A DNA stretch of 64,000 bases from Candidatus Saccharicenans sp. GTDB lineage: Bacteria > Acidobacteriota > Aminicenantia > Aminicenantales > Saccharicenantaceae. A program made the position numbers and the translations under genes. The stretch spans positions 333,492 to 397,491 of the forward strand of contig JANLFU010000001.1 in assembly GCA_024653215.1 (NCBI GenBank), given 5' to 3'. Under the pieces are notes generated by a model. That model was not told the DNA's origin, ran no database searches, and saw nothing but the letters and a program-made list of their open reading frames with translations. Position 1 is the stretch's first letter; the number at the start of each line of letters is the position of its first letter. Below are positions 1 to 7,387 of this stretch, one piece after another.

Positions 1-1
1 G

Positions 2-571
2 GTGGAGGGTGTGGGCGAGGTCAGGTTGATCGGGGTGGATACTCCCGAGCTCTACCACCCGCTTAAGCCGGTTCAGTACTATGCCAGGGAAGCTTCAGAA
101 TTCGTCAAAAACCTGGTGGGCGGGGCGTGGGTCCGGCTGGAGTACGACCAGGAGAGAGTTGACAAGTATGGCCGCACCCTGGCCTACGTTTACCTGGAAG
201 ACGGGCGCTCACTTAACGAAGAAATTATCAGAAATGGTTATGGCTTTGCCCTGCTGCGGTTTCCCTTCAAGCACCTGGTCCGGTACAGGCAGCTTGAAGC
301 CCAGGCCAGAGAAAAGGGCCTGGGCTTGTGGCGTGACCAGGGCCTGGCCGAGTTCGACTGGATTCTCGACCAGAAAACCATTCCCTATGAAATCTTTGAA
401 ATGGCCAACAACTGGTGGGGCATAAGATACAGGGAATATGTCCGCCTCCGTTTGACCACCGATGAACTGGGGCCCGAGCTGGTAAAGCTTAGGCAATGGA
501 CCAGCGAGTTTTCACCGGCCGACCTGGAAAAAACGCTTCTGGCCAACGGCTGGTTAAAGTTAAACCGATGA
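2..571 (+). CDS. Thermonuclease (SNase)-family protein, 5' partial
   Basis: The reading frame is open to the window edge, so the true start and any signal peptide lie upstream. The visible part carries the staphylococcal-nuclease core: VRLIGVDTPE near the edge (the Asp/Thr metal and active-site strand), a second basic segment YGRTLAYVYL, and the ending typical of the fold, ARKGLGLW-like (here AREKGLGLWRD). Family members are Ca-dependent phosphodiesterases acting on DNA and RNA, often secreted or lipid-anchored. About 70 residues after the SNase fold have no motif I recognise. The stop codon overlaps the ATG of the next gene (ATGA), so the two are probably translationally coupled. Confidence 0.85.
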   Translation: MEGVGEVRLIGVDTPELYHPLKPVQYYAREASEFVKNLVGGAWVRLEYDQERVDKYGRTLAYVYLEDGRSLNEEIIRNGYGFALLRFPFKHLVRYRQLEAQAREKGLGLWRDQGLAEFDWILDQKTIPYEIFEMANNWWGIRYREYVRLRLTTDELGPELVKLRQWTSEFSPADLEKTLLANGWLKLNR

Positions 572-1308
572 AAAAATCATACTGGTTACTGGCAGTGCTG
601 ATTATTTTACTGGCCTGCCCCCTGGCGGCCCAGGCCCAGGAAAAAGTTATCTCCTGGGAAGAAGCCGGGAATTATCTCGGCCAGGAAGTTGTGGTCGAGG
701 GTACGATTGTCAGAACCTTTAACTCCGGACGGGCCTGCTTTTTGAATTTTCATCCCGATTACCAGCAATACCTGAGCCTGGTTATTCTGGCTGCAGATTT
801 TTTAAAATTCCCGCCACAACCGGAGCAGTATTTTCTTAACAAGAAAGTCAGGGCCAGGGGCCGGGTCCTGCTGTACCGCGGACGGCTGGAAATAATCCTG
901 AATTCCCCGGCCCAGATTACGGTGACGGGCGAACAGCCCGGAAACGAAAAGCAGGGCATAAAAGAAGTTCCGGAGACGGATAGAACCATTCCTTCAGGGG
1001 TGAGAACTGAAAAAGTCAAGGAAATATCCTGGGAAGAAGCGGCTGCCTATTACGGCCAGACAGTCTGGGTCCGGGGGACGGTGGTGGCGGCTAACAACAC
1101 CGGTAAAGCCTGCTTCCTGAATTTTCACCGCAACTGGAAAAGGTATTTCACCGCGGTCATCTTCGCCAGCGATTTTGACCGCTTTCCCGGGCCGCCGGAA
1201 AAACTTTATCTCAACCGGGAGGTCAGAATCTTCGGCCGTGTGCGCGAGTACCAGGGCAAGCCCGAAATCATCGTGGAGAGCCCGGAGCAGATTGAAATTA
1301 TCCGGTAG
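568..1308 (+). CDS. Secreted protein with two tandem OB-like domains
   Basis: Protein of 246 residues beginning at the ATG that overlaps the nuclease stop; a longer frame reading is possible but this start gives a clean signal peptide (residues 1-23, ending AAQA). The mature part is an internal duplication: residues about 28-119 and 153-244 both run ISWEEA..Y.GQ, V.V.GT.V, ACFLNFH, a FP..PE..(Y/F)LN segment, then V(R)..GRV..Y.G..EII, separated by a Lys/Glu-rich linker. The pattern of short strands ending in GRV and EI(I/V) resembles OB-fold nucleic-acid-binding domains found next to SNase domains. I infer a periplasmic or surface partner of the upstream nuclease; binding has not been shown. 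The last 11 bp overlap the convergent msr gene. Confidence 0.75.
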   Translation: MKKSYWLLAVLIILLACPLAAQAQEKVISWEEAGNYLGQEVVVEGTIVRTFNSGRACFLNFHPDYQQYLSLVILAADFLKFPPQPEQYFLNKKVRARGRVLLYRGRLEIILNSPAQITVTGEQPGNEKQGIKEVPETDRTIPSGVRTEKVKEISWEEAAAYYGQTVWVRGTVVAANNTGKACFLNFHRNWKRYFTAVIFASDFDRFPGPPEKLYLNREVRIFGRVREYQGKPEIIVESPEQIEIIR

Positions 1309-2317
1309 GGCAGGCCGGACCGAGTTTTTTCTGGTAGTACTTCTGGTGGTATTCTTCCGCCCGGTAGAAGCTCTTAAAAGGTGCAATCTCGGTTACGATT
1401 TTTTTCTGGAAACGGCCGCTGACCTGTAGCTCGGACTTGACCTTTTCGGCTATTATCTTCTGTTCCTGGTCGTGGTAGAAAATGGCCGAGCGGTAATTGG
1501 GGCCGACATCCGGGCCCTGGCGGTGGTACTGGGTGGGGTCATGCAGCTCAAAAAATTTCCTGACCAGCTGTTCATAGCTGATTATTTTCGGGTCATAGAC
1601 CAGCTGGACGGCTTCGGCGTGGCCGGTCTTGCCGGTTAGAACCTGGCGGTAGGTGGGATTGGGGGTCTTCCCGCCGCTGTAGCCAACCACCGTTTCCAGG
1701 ACGCCTTCGATCTGGCTGAACTTGTATTCAACACCCCAGAAACAACCGGCAGCAAAGGTGGCTACCCGGGGCAGCTGGTTTTCGGCCTGGCTGACCGGCA
1801 GAAATTTCATGGCTGCCGAATTGATGCAGAAATGCTTGCCGGAAGGAGCCGGGCCATCATAAAAAAGATGTCCCAGGTGTCCGCCGCAGATGGCGCAGCG
1901 GACTTCAATCCGGTGCATCCCCAGTGCCAGGTCATCATGGTATTCGAGGTTGGTTTCGGCGAAGGACTCCTTGAAACTGGGCCAGCCGGTGCGGTGGTCG
2001 TACTTGTCTTCAGACCGGAACAGGGGAGTGCCGCAGGCGGCGCAGAGGTAAATTCCTTCTTCCCAGAAGTCGTTGTACTGGCCGGTAAAGGCCGGCTCGG
2101 TTCCTTTCTGGAACAGAACCCGGAACTGCTCCGGGCTCAATTCCTTTTTCCAGTCTTCCAGAGATTTATTTATCTTTTTCATCCTGGTTCCTTCCACGCT
2201 CTGGTTGAGGCAGGCGGCGCTGCCCCGGTAGAACAGGGCATTCAAGCCCTTCCATCCAGCCCAGGCCAGTAGCAGGCTCAGGCCGAGGATTACCATCTTT
2301 TGATATGTTTTAAGCAT
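1298..2317 (-). CDS. msrBA: Membrane-anchored MsrB-MsrA methionine sulfoxide reductase fusion
   Basis: Protein of 339 residues that reduces both epimers of methionine sulfoxide. Start chosen at MLKTYQK because GGAG lies 6 nt upstream and a hydrophobic anchor (residues about 8-30) follows; the open frame continues 57 codons further without a good site. The MsrB domain comes first (about 47-172): zinc Cys pairs at 92/95 and 141/144 and catalytic Cys164 in FCINSA. The MsrA domain follows (about 183-339) with catalytic Cys192 in GCFWGVE and a C-terminal Tyr-rich tail. The MsrB-MsrA order is the reverse of the common MsrA-MsrB fusion. The N-terminal anchor suggests repair of oxidised proteins on the periplasmic side, like PilB/MsrPQ-type systems, but no thioredoxin-like domain is fused. 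Confidence 0.92.
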   Translation of the reverse strand: MLKTYQKMVILGLSLLLAWAGWKGLNALFYRGSAACLNQSVEGTRMKKINKSLEDWKKELSPEQFRVLFQKGTEPAFTGQYNDFWEEGIYLCAACGTPLFRSEDKYDHRTGWPSFKESFAETNLEYHDDLALGMHRIEVRCAICGGHLGHLFYDGPAPSGKHFCINSAAMKFLPVSQAENQLPRVATFAAGCFWGVEYKFSQIEGVLETVVGYSGGKTPNPTYRQVLTGKTGHAEAVQLVYDPKIISYEQLVRKFFELHDPTQYHRQGPDVGPNYRSAIFYHDQEQKIIAEKVKSELQVSGRFQKKIVTEIAPFKSFYRAEEYHQKYYQKKLGPACPTG

Positions 2318-2469
2318 GCTTGTCTCCGCGGGCTCATAAAATCCTACTATTCCACTATACATTAAACGGCAGCCGGGAGTAATAGGAGCCTGCGGGAAGG
2401 AACCTTTGCTATCCGGCTGTCCCCCGGCCGGGCTCAAAACTGAAAAGAGCACAGAGCCGGTTGTCCCGG

Positions 2470-2498
2470 TTGTGAATTTTTCCTGCAAATTTTATAAT
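2470..2498 (+). promoter_or_regulatory. Sigma-70-type promoter for the DUF2177-like gene
   Basis: TTGTGA at 2470-2475 and a perfect TATAAT at 2493-2498, separated by 17 bp. The gene starts at 2525 with GGGAGGAG just upstream, leaving a leader of about 20 nt. Confidence 0.6.
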
Positions 2499-2524
2499 GC
2501 TGGCGGAAGGGAGGAGAAAATAAC

Positions 2525-2947
2525 ATGCCTCAGAGTCTTAAATTCATACTGCTCTGGATAATCACCCTGGTGCTGTTCAGCCTGGCCGACGCCCTCTGGC
2601 ATTTCGGGCTCTTCGGCCGGGCTTACCGGGACGACTTTAAGGTGCTGGCCCTTCTGGAGAATGACCGGATAGTCTTCAGGAAAGCCTACGGCTTTCTGGC
2701 CCAGCTGGTCCTGGTGAGCTGCCTGATACTGCTGGTTCTTCTGCGCGACCCGGGGAACTTAAAAATCTCGGTCCTGGTCGGAGCCCTGGTCGGTTTCCTG
2801 GCCATAACCGTCTACGGCCTGACCAATTACGCCCTGATGAAAGACTGGAGCTTCAGGCTGATGGTTCTGGAAGTAATCTGGGGACCGCTCATCGGGGCCT
2901 GGGGCGGGCTGGTGGTCAGCTTCACTTACCGCTGGCTGTTCCGTTAA
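2525..2947 (+). CDS. DUF2177-like four-helix membrane protein
   Basis: Protein of 140 residues, almost entirely hydrophobic, with four predicted membrane helices (about 7-25, 56-74, 80-102, 110-135). The layout, an Asp in helix 1 (LADALWHFG), a YG.TN.A..K.W motif between helices 3 and 4, and a WG...G pattern in helix 4, matches the DUF2177 family of unknown function. RBS GGAGG is well placed. It has its own promoter and stands alone. Confidence 0.7.
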   Translation: MPQSLKFILLWIITLVLFSLADALWHFGLFGRAYRDDFKVLALLENDRIVFRKAYGFLAQLVLVSCLILLVLLRDPGNLKISVLVGALVGFLAITVYGLTNYALMKDWSFRLMVLEVIWGPLIGAWGGLVVSFTYRWLFR

Positions 2948-3183
2948 ATTTGGTATAGATGCTGGCCAGCCAGCCGGGGTTCTGTACCCGAATGGTGGCA
3001 AACTAACTTTCTAATAATATATCCAGCTGCCGGGGTTGAAAGCCAAGTCCATGTTCATTATTTTGCTCTCAGCTTTCAGGCCATTTTGCGACAGGTCCTG
3101 GATGGAAAAAACAATTATTCTGTTGCTCATCTACCCCTGGATGGCGGTTTCTCAGGACCGGAGAAAGGATAATCTTAACAGGC

Positions 3184-3975
3184 TCAGCTCTTTTTCCTTG
3201 GAGGCAGTGGGAAGAAGGCGCTGGTCCTGGCCTTGTAGGCTTCGAATTCTTGATTCCCGGCATACTTTTTCTCTAGGAGTGGTACCCCGGAAACCCTGGT
3301 CAGTAGCCAGGTGATGGTCAGCGGGCTGATTATACCCGGCCAGCCCCCGGGCCCGCTCAGGGCTATCAGGAACAGGCCCCACCACATGACTGATTCGCCG
3401 AAATAATTCGGGTGGCGGGAGTACTTCCAGAGTCCGGTAGTGATGAGCCGCCCCCGGTTTTCAGGGTTCTTTTTGAATTGGCGCAGCTGGTAATCGGCCG
3501 TGGCCTCAAAGAAGAAACCGGCCAGCCAGACGGCCAGTCCCAGAAAATCGAGCAGGTTCAGGCCGGCGGTCCGATTCTTAAATACCAGCAGGACCGGGGT
3601 GAGAATTACCAGCATAAAAAATCCCTGGAGTATGAATATCTGGAAATAGCTTCGCAGCACAAAATTCTTCCCCCATTTCTGGCGCCAGTTGGCGTAGCGG
3701 TAATCTTCCGGTTTTCCCTTATTTCTTTTGTAGATGTGCCAGGAAAGCCGGGTACCCCAGATGAAAACCAGGACGGCGGTCAGCAGCTGGCGCGGGTCCG
3801 GAGCCTGGTGGGCCAGGCTTTCCCTGGCCAGGTTGCTGGCCACCACCAGGACAAACCCCAGGCCCCAGGCTATGTCGACTATGGCCGCATTCTTCTTAAT
3901 CAGGGAAAGAATGAAGACCAGGTTCATGTAAACAAAAATTAGCAGTCCGGCTGTCAGGAAAACGTTGTCGGCCAT
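3184..3975 (-). CDS. DUF1295 / steroid-reductase-like membrane protein
   Basis: Protein of 263 residues with six or so membrane helices. The C-terminal half carries the hallmark of the DUF1295 and steroid 5-alpha-reductase/isoprenylcysteine methyltransferase superfamily: TGLWKYSRHPNYFGE followed by WW and a C-terminal E.....(Y)..Y...T..F.P pattern. Members reduce or methylate lipids using a cofactor bound at the cytoplasmic face; the substrate here is unknown. RBS GAGAGG precedes the ATG. No lipid-pathway genes are immediately adjacent, so a specific reaction cannot be assigned. Confidence 0.82.
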   Translation of the reverse strand: MADNVFLTAGLLIFVYMNLVFILSLIKKNAAIVDIAWGLGFVLVVASNLARESLAHQAPDPRQLLTAVLVFIWGTRLSWHIYKRNKGKPEDYRYANWRQKWGKNFVLRSYFQIFILQGFFMLVILTPVLLVFKNRTAGLNLLDFLGLAVWLAGFFFEATADYQLRQFKKNPENRGRLITTGLWKYSRHPNYFGESVMWWGLFLIALSGPGGWPGIISPLTITWLLTRVSGVPLLEKKYAGNQEFEAYKARTSAFFPLPPRKKS

Positions 3976-4221
3976 GGCTTATACCTCTCGCTAATAGAGA
4001 ATGCTTTGGGAATATATTATAAAATTCAGGCAGGAGAAAAAAGCTGTCTGGCCAGAGGCCGCCTGGCGAACGCGATCCGGCGGAGCGGGTCTTAACCGGC
4101 AGTAGCTTGATTCCCGGGATGAATTAAAAAGACTTATTAAGACAAGGACATACCAGATGGTTGCTGTTAAATTCCTGGCTGGAGAAAAGATTTAATCAGT
4201 GATGGCCGGTCCGGCCGTTTA

Positions 4222-4247
4222 ATATATGAATAATCATTCATATGTCA
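4222..4247. repeat. 25-bp palindromic repeat, copy 1
   Basis: ATATATGAA (4222-4230), six bases, then TTCATATGTC (4237-4246). The element spans the stop codon of the minus-strand DAK2-DegV gene. It matches copy 3 at 39276 at all but two positions and shares the ATATATGAA-N6-TTCATAT core with copy 2 at 16764. Confidence 0.7.
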
Positions 4248-6012
4248 GGCAGAGGCCCACGGCCCCTATCCCGTTATGGACTCCGACCACCGGCGAGACA
4301 TCCTGGATGAAACTGGCCGGCCGGCCGCAGATTTTTTCTATTTCCCGGGCATAAGCTTCAGCCCTCTCCCGGTTCTTGACATGGACCACGGAGAAAGAAT
4401 GGATGGGATGGGCCAGGTGTTTTTCCCTGACCATTTTCAGGATTTTCTTGAAGTTCTGTTTACGGCTGAAGGACTTGCCGGCAGCGATGGCCTTGCCCTT
4501 CTCATCCAGGGTGATGATGGGCTTGATATTCAGCAACCTGGCCACCAGGCCCTTCATCGGACTGACCCTGCCACCCTTGACCATGTATTTCAGGGTGCGG
4601 ATATCCACCAGCAGCTCTGTCTTACGGCTCAGGCTATCGGCCAGGGATGTTAGCTGATCCAGGTCCTGGCGCCCGGGCCATTCCTGGAGCAGGCGCTGGA
4701 CTATCAGGCCATAAGAACCGGACAGGTGGCGGCTGTCAACCACCCTGACCCTGTCCGGCGGAAATTTTTCGGCCACCGTTTTGGCCAGGTTGTAATAGCC
4801 AGAGAGTCCGCCGGATATGGTCATGACCAGAACTGCCTCGAAATGACTCAGCAGGAAGGAAAACCAGTTTTCCAGGGTCTTGGGCGAGGGCTGGGCGCTG
4901 TGGGGGAGGATCTCTTCCTGTTCGAGGAGTTCATAAAGCTTTTCGGGAGAGATGGTCAGTTTATCCAGGAAGACGTGGTCCTTGATGTTTATCAGAAATG
5001 GGATGACCACCACCTGGTTCTTTTCCAGAAGCTCGGCCGGCAAGTCGCAGGATGAATCCACCACCAGGGCGATCCGGCCTCTTGGCTTCAGGGCGATTTC
5101 AGCCTGGAGCTTCATGTCTTCGGCCTTGGGCTGGGTAATCGTTCCCAGGTCCTTCAGGGCGAAGAACAACTCCTGGGGATGGTTGGTATGGACGTGGAAA
5201 CGGGCCTTGGTCTCGGAGCCACCGACGATGGCTGAATCACCGGCCTTAACCACGATTTCCTTTATTTTTTCCAGGTCCAGGTTCTGGCCGACCAGCAGGG
5301 CCTCGGTGCAGTAGCGGAAGGGGATGTCTTCCTTGATTTTGTGTGGCGCCTCCTGGAATTCAATTTCCAAAATATCCTGGCTGAGAACGTTTTTCAGGCT
5401 GCCCTGGTGGATGAAATGAACCACTCCTTCGATGAAGTCAACGAATCCCTTGGCCCCGGCATCCACCACTCCGGCCTTTTTCAGGACGGCCAGTTTTTTC
5501 GGAGTATCATGCAGGACCTGCCTGGCCTTTTCCAGGGAATGGTGAAGCAGCTCGTGGTAATCGGAGAAGCGATACCGGTTCTGGTAGACTTCCTCGGCCC
5601 ATTCCCGGATGAGGGTCAGCATGGTGCCTTCCTGGGGATGGGCGATGGAGTTGTAGGCATAGCGGACGGCGTTTCTGACCGATTCCCCGAAGCGGGCGGT
5701 TGAAATCTTGATTTCGTTTCCGAGTTCTTTGCTCAATCCGTAAACGTACTGGGCAAAGATCAGCCCGGAATTGCCGCGGGCTCCGGTCAGGGCGGCATCG
5801 GCAATGGAGCGCAGCGATTCTTTGATGGAGTGTGAGGGCCTGGCCTGTTCGGCAATGGCTTTCATGGTCGAGGCCAGGTTGGTCCCGGTATCTCCGTCCG
5901 GAACCGGAAAGACATTTATCCGGTTCAGGTAGGCGAAGTCTTTGATGATGGCTTTTCCGCCGGCCAGAAAGGCAAAATAAAGCCTCCGGCCGTCAAGGTA
6001 TTTTATTTTCAT
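4234..6012 (-). CDS. DAK2-DegV fusion (FakA/FakB-like) protein
   Basis: Protein of 592 residues joining two parts of fatty-acid kinase. Residues 1 to about 200 are a DhaL/DAK2 ATP-binding domain with the Mg-nucleotide motif NVFPVPDGDTGTN at 33-45. Residues about 225-310 match the FakA middle region (VHTNHPQE, KAEDMKLQ). Residues about 313-592 are a DegV/FakB fatty-acid-binding domain (VVDSSCDLP, SGGLSGYYN, RTLKYMVKGGRVS). In Firmicutes FakA phosphorylates a fatty acid held by separate FakB proteins; here kinase and carrier are one chain. I infer acyl-phosphate formation from exogenous or recycled fatty acids. No plsX or plsY is next to it. Confidence 0.85.
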   Translation of the reverse strand: MKIKYLDGRRLYFAFLAGGKAIIKDFAYLNRINVFPVPDGDTGTNLASTMKAIAEQARPSHSIKESLRSIADAALTGARGNSGLIFAQYVYGLSKELGNEIKISTARFGESVRNAVRYAYNSIAHPQEGTMLTLIREWAEEVYQNRYRFSDYHELLHHSLEKARQVLHDTPKKLAVLKKAGVVDAGAKGFVDFIEGVVHFIHQGSLKNVLSQDILEIEFQEAPHKIKEDIPFRYCTEALLVGQNLDLEKIKEIVVKAGDSAIVGGSETKARFHVHTNHPQELFFALKDLGTITQPKAEDMKLQAEIALKPRGRIALVVDSSCDLPAELLEKNQVVVIPFLINIKDHVFLDKLTISPEKLYELLEQEEILPHSAQPSPKTLENWFSFLLSHFEAVLVMTISGGLSGYYNLAKTVAEKFPPDRVRVVDSRHLSGSYGLIVQRLLQEWPGRQDLDQLTSLADSLSRKTELLVDIRTLKYMVKGGRVSPMKGLVARLLNIKPIITLDEKGKAIAAGKSFSRKQNFKKILKMVREKHLAHPIHSFSVVHVKNRERAEAYAREIEKICGRPASFIQDVSPVVGVHNGIGAVGLCLTYE

Positions 6013-6158
6013 GGGTGGTTGTTGTCCTCAGTTAGTCATATAATCAGCAAACCTGCCGACTTATTTTACCAGAATCAGGCCCCTTTTACCATCAGAAGCC
6101 AAAATATTCTGTCAGCGGCCCTCCCTCTTTACTGGTTTCCGCCCTGATCGAAGCCTGA

Positions 6159-7061
6159 TCAGCCCGGGCCCGTTACGCCCGTCCCGCTTGAACCTGAAGA
6201 ATGCGGGCGAAGGTGCCTGGGCAGGTAGAACATCGACAGGTGGGTCTGGCCATCGTAAAAGCGCAGCTGGCCATTTATTCTCTCTTTTATCAACCGATCG
6301 ATATGTTCTGCCGGGAGAAACGGGTCAAGGTGGTTCTTCACGGCCATAAGGAACCCCCAAGAGCTATCGAAGGAAGGAATGTAGGTCTGGTAGGAAAATG
6401 TTTGCCTGAAGACAGCAGACAGATTGTTCTTGATAAAGAAATGATGGTCTTCCTGCCCGGGCCTGGTGGTTTCTCCCTGGGTGACCAGTATCCCCTCGGC
6501 CGTCAGCTTCTCGGCGGCCATCCGGTAGAATTCAGCCGTGTAAAGCCGGCAGGCCGGCGTGTCCGGGTAAGGCTCCGGCAGGTCCATGATGATGACATCG
6601 AATAATTCTTCGGTCTGTTCCATGAAGTCCCAGCCATCCTGCAGCACCAGCTGAAAGTGGGGATGGTTAAGGGCTCCCTGGTGCCAGGCCTGCAGATATT
6701 TCCGGGAGAAGTCTATCATTTCTGAATCTATATCCACGCCGGTAATTTTCAGGTGGTCGTACTTGAGGAGCTCTCGGATGGTGGCTCCTTCGCCCACCCC
6801 CAGCACCAGCACCTTTCTGGGATGTGGATGCAGTAGGAGCGGGGGATGGACCAGGGCTTCATGGTAGATGAATTCGTCCTTCTCGGCCGACTGGATCCGG
6901 CCGTCAATCAGCAGGCACTTGCCCAGGCTTTCTATTTCGATGATCTGGATTCTCTGGACCGACGATTGGTAGTCGACCAGGACTCGTTTAATCCCGAAGC
7001 AGTGAAGCTGGTCGGGACCGTTCTGGTCAATGTACCATTGGGAAAAATCATTTCGTTCCAT
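6159..7061 (-). CDS. speE: Spermidine synthase-like aminopropyltransferase
   Basis: Protein of 300 residues with the SpeE fold: an N-terminal beta domain (about 1-60) containing the LIDGR(I)Q and DE..YHE segment, then a Rossmann methyltransferase-like domain with VLVLGVGEGAT (the dcAdoMet-binding glycine loop), VDID and LQDGWDF. Around the catalytic Asp it reads IIMDLPEPYPDTPA; most spermidine synthases have D(S/L)TDP.GP there, so substrate choice may differ (agmatine, cadaverine or longer polyamines). No speD is nearby to supply decarboxylated AdoMet. AAGGAGG is placed correctly before the ATG. Confidence 0.8.
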   Translation of the reverse strand: MERNDFSQWYIDQNGPDQLHCFGIKRVLVDYQSSVQRIQIIEIESLGKCLLIDGRIQSAEKDEFIYHEALVHPPLLLHPHPRKVLVLGVGEGATIRELLKYDHLKITGVDIDSEMIDFSRKYLQAWHQGALNHPHFQLVLQDGWDFMEQTEELFDVIIMDLPEPYPDTPACRLYTAEFYRMAAEKLTAEGILVTQGETTRPGQEDHHFFIKNNLSAVFRQTFSYQTYIPSFDSSWGFLMAVKNHLDPFLPAEHIDRLIKERINGQLRFYDGQTHLSMFYLPRHLRPHSSGSSGTGVTGPG

Positions 7062-7182
7062 CCCGGCCTCCTTATCAGAACCAGGCTCTTCTATTCAATA
7101 TGAGAAAACCCTGACGGCTGATGGCCGTATTTCGAACCCATAAAAATTATAAAAAAAAGCTTTCTGGGTGGCTACCGTTTGG

Positions 7183-7216
7183 TTCTGGACAGGCGTTTCC
7201 TCAGCCCTGTCCAGAA
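7183..7216 (-). terminator. Hairpin, possible end of the pilin operon
   Basis: Perfect 11-bp inverted repeat TTCTGGACAGG / CCTGTCCAGAA (7183-7193 and 7206-7216) with a 12-nt loop. On the minus strand a run of eight T follows only about 30 nt later, so it is not a textbook intrinsic terminator; it could instead stabilise the mRNA 3' end. Confidence 0.35.
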
Positions 7217-7323
7217 GTCAGGCCTGCACTGATTCACGGTCGGGCTGGCTGCTGCTGAAATAATGGAAGAACAAACAGCCTTACGAATAGTTCTTCGACG
7301 CAATGCTCTACGGTCGGGCATCT

Positions 7324-7360
7324 CGGTCAGCCGGCCGCCGCTCTTTGAGCCAGCTGACCG
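7324..7360. repeat. Inverted repeat after pilY1
   Basis: CGGTCAGC at 7324-7331 pairs with GCTGACCG at 7353-7360. A further GGTCAGC sits at the 3' end of pilY1 (about 7386). It may fold in the operon's 3' untranslated region; no T-run follows. Confidence 0.35.
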
Positions 7361-7387
7361 GGCCCGTGTCAAATTCTCTTTTTCTGG

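Larger units (their letters stand above)
7062..7387. other. Intergenic region downstream of pilY1
   Basis: No convincing gene. It contains two strong inverted repeats (annotated separately) and an A/T-rich stretch at about 7141-7160. It lies 3' of the pilin operon and upstream of speE-like, so it probably holds the operon end and the speE promoter. Confidence 0.5.

Noticed and set aside
7172-7372. A 66-residue minus-strand frame downstream of pilY1
   Set aside because: Starts at TTG without a ribosome site, Arg/Ser-rich composition with no motif, and is interrupted by the two hairpins.
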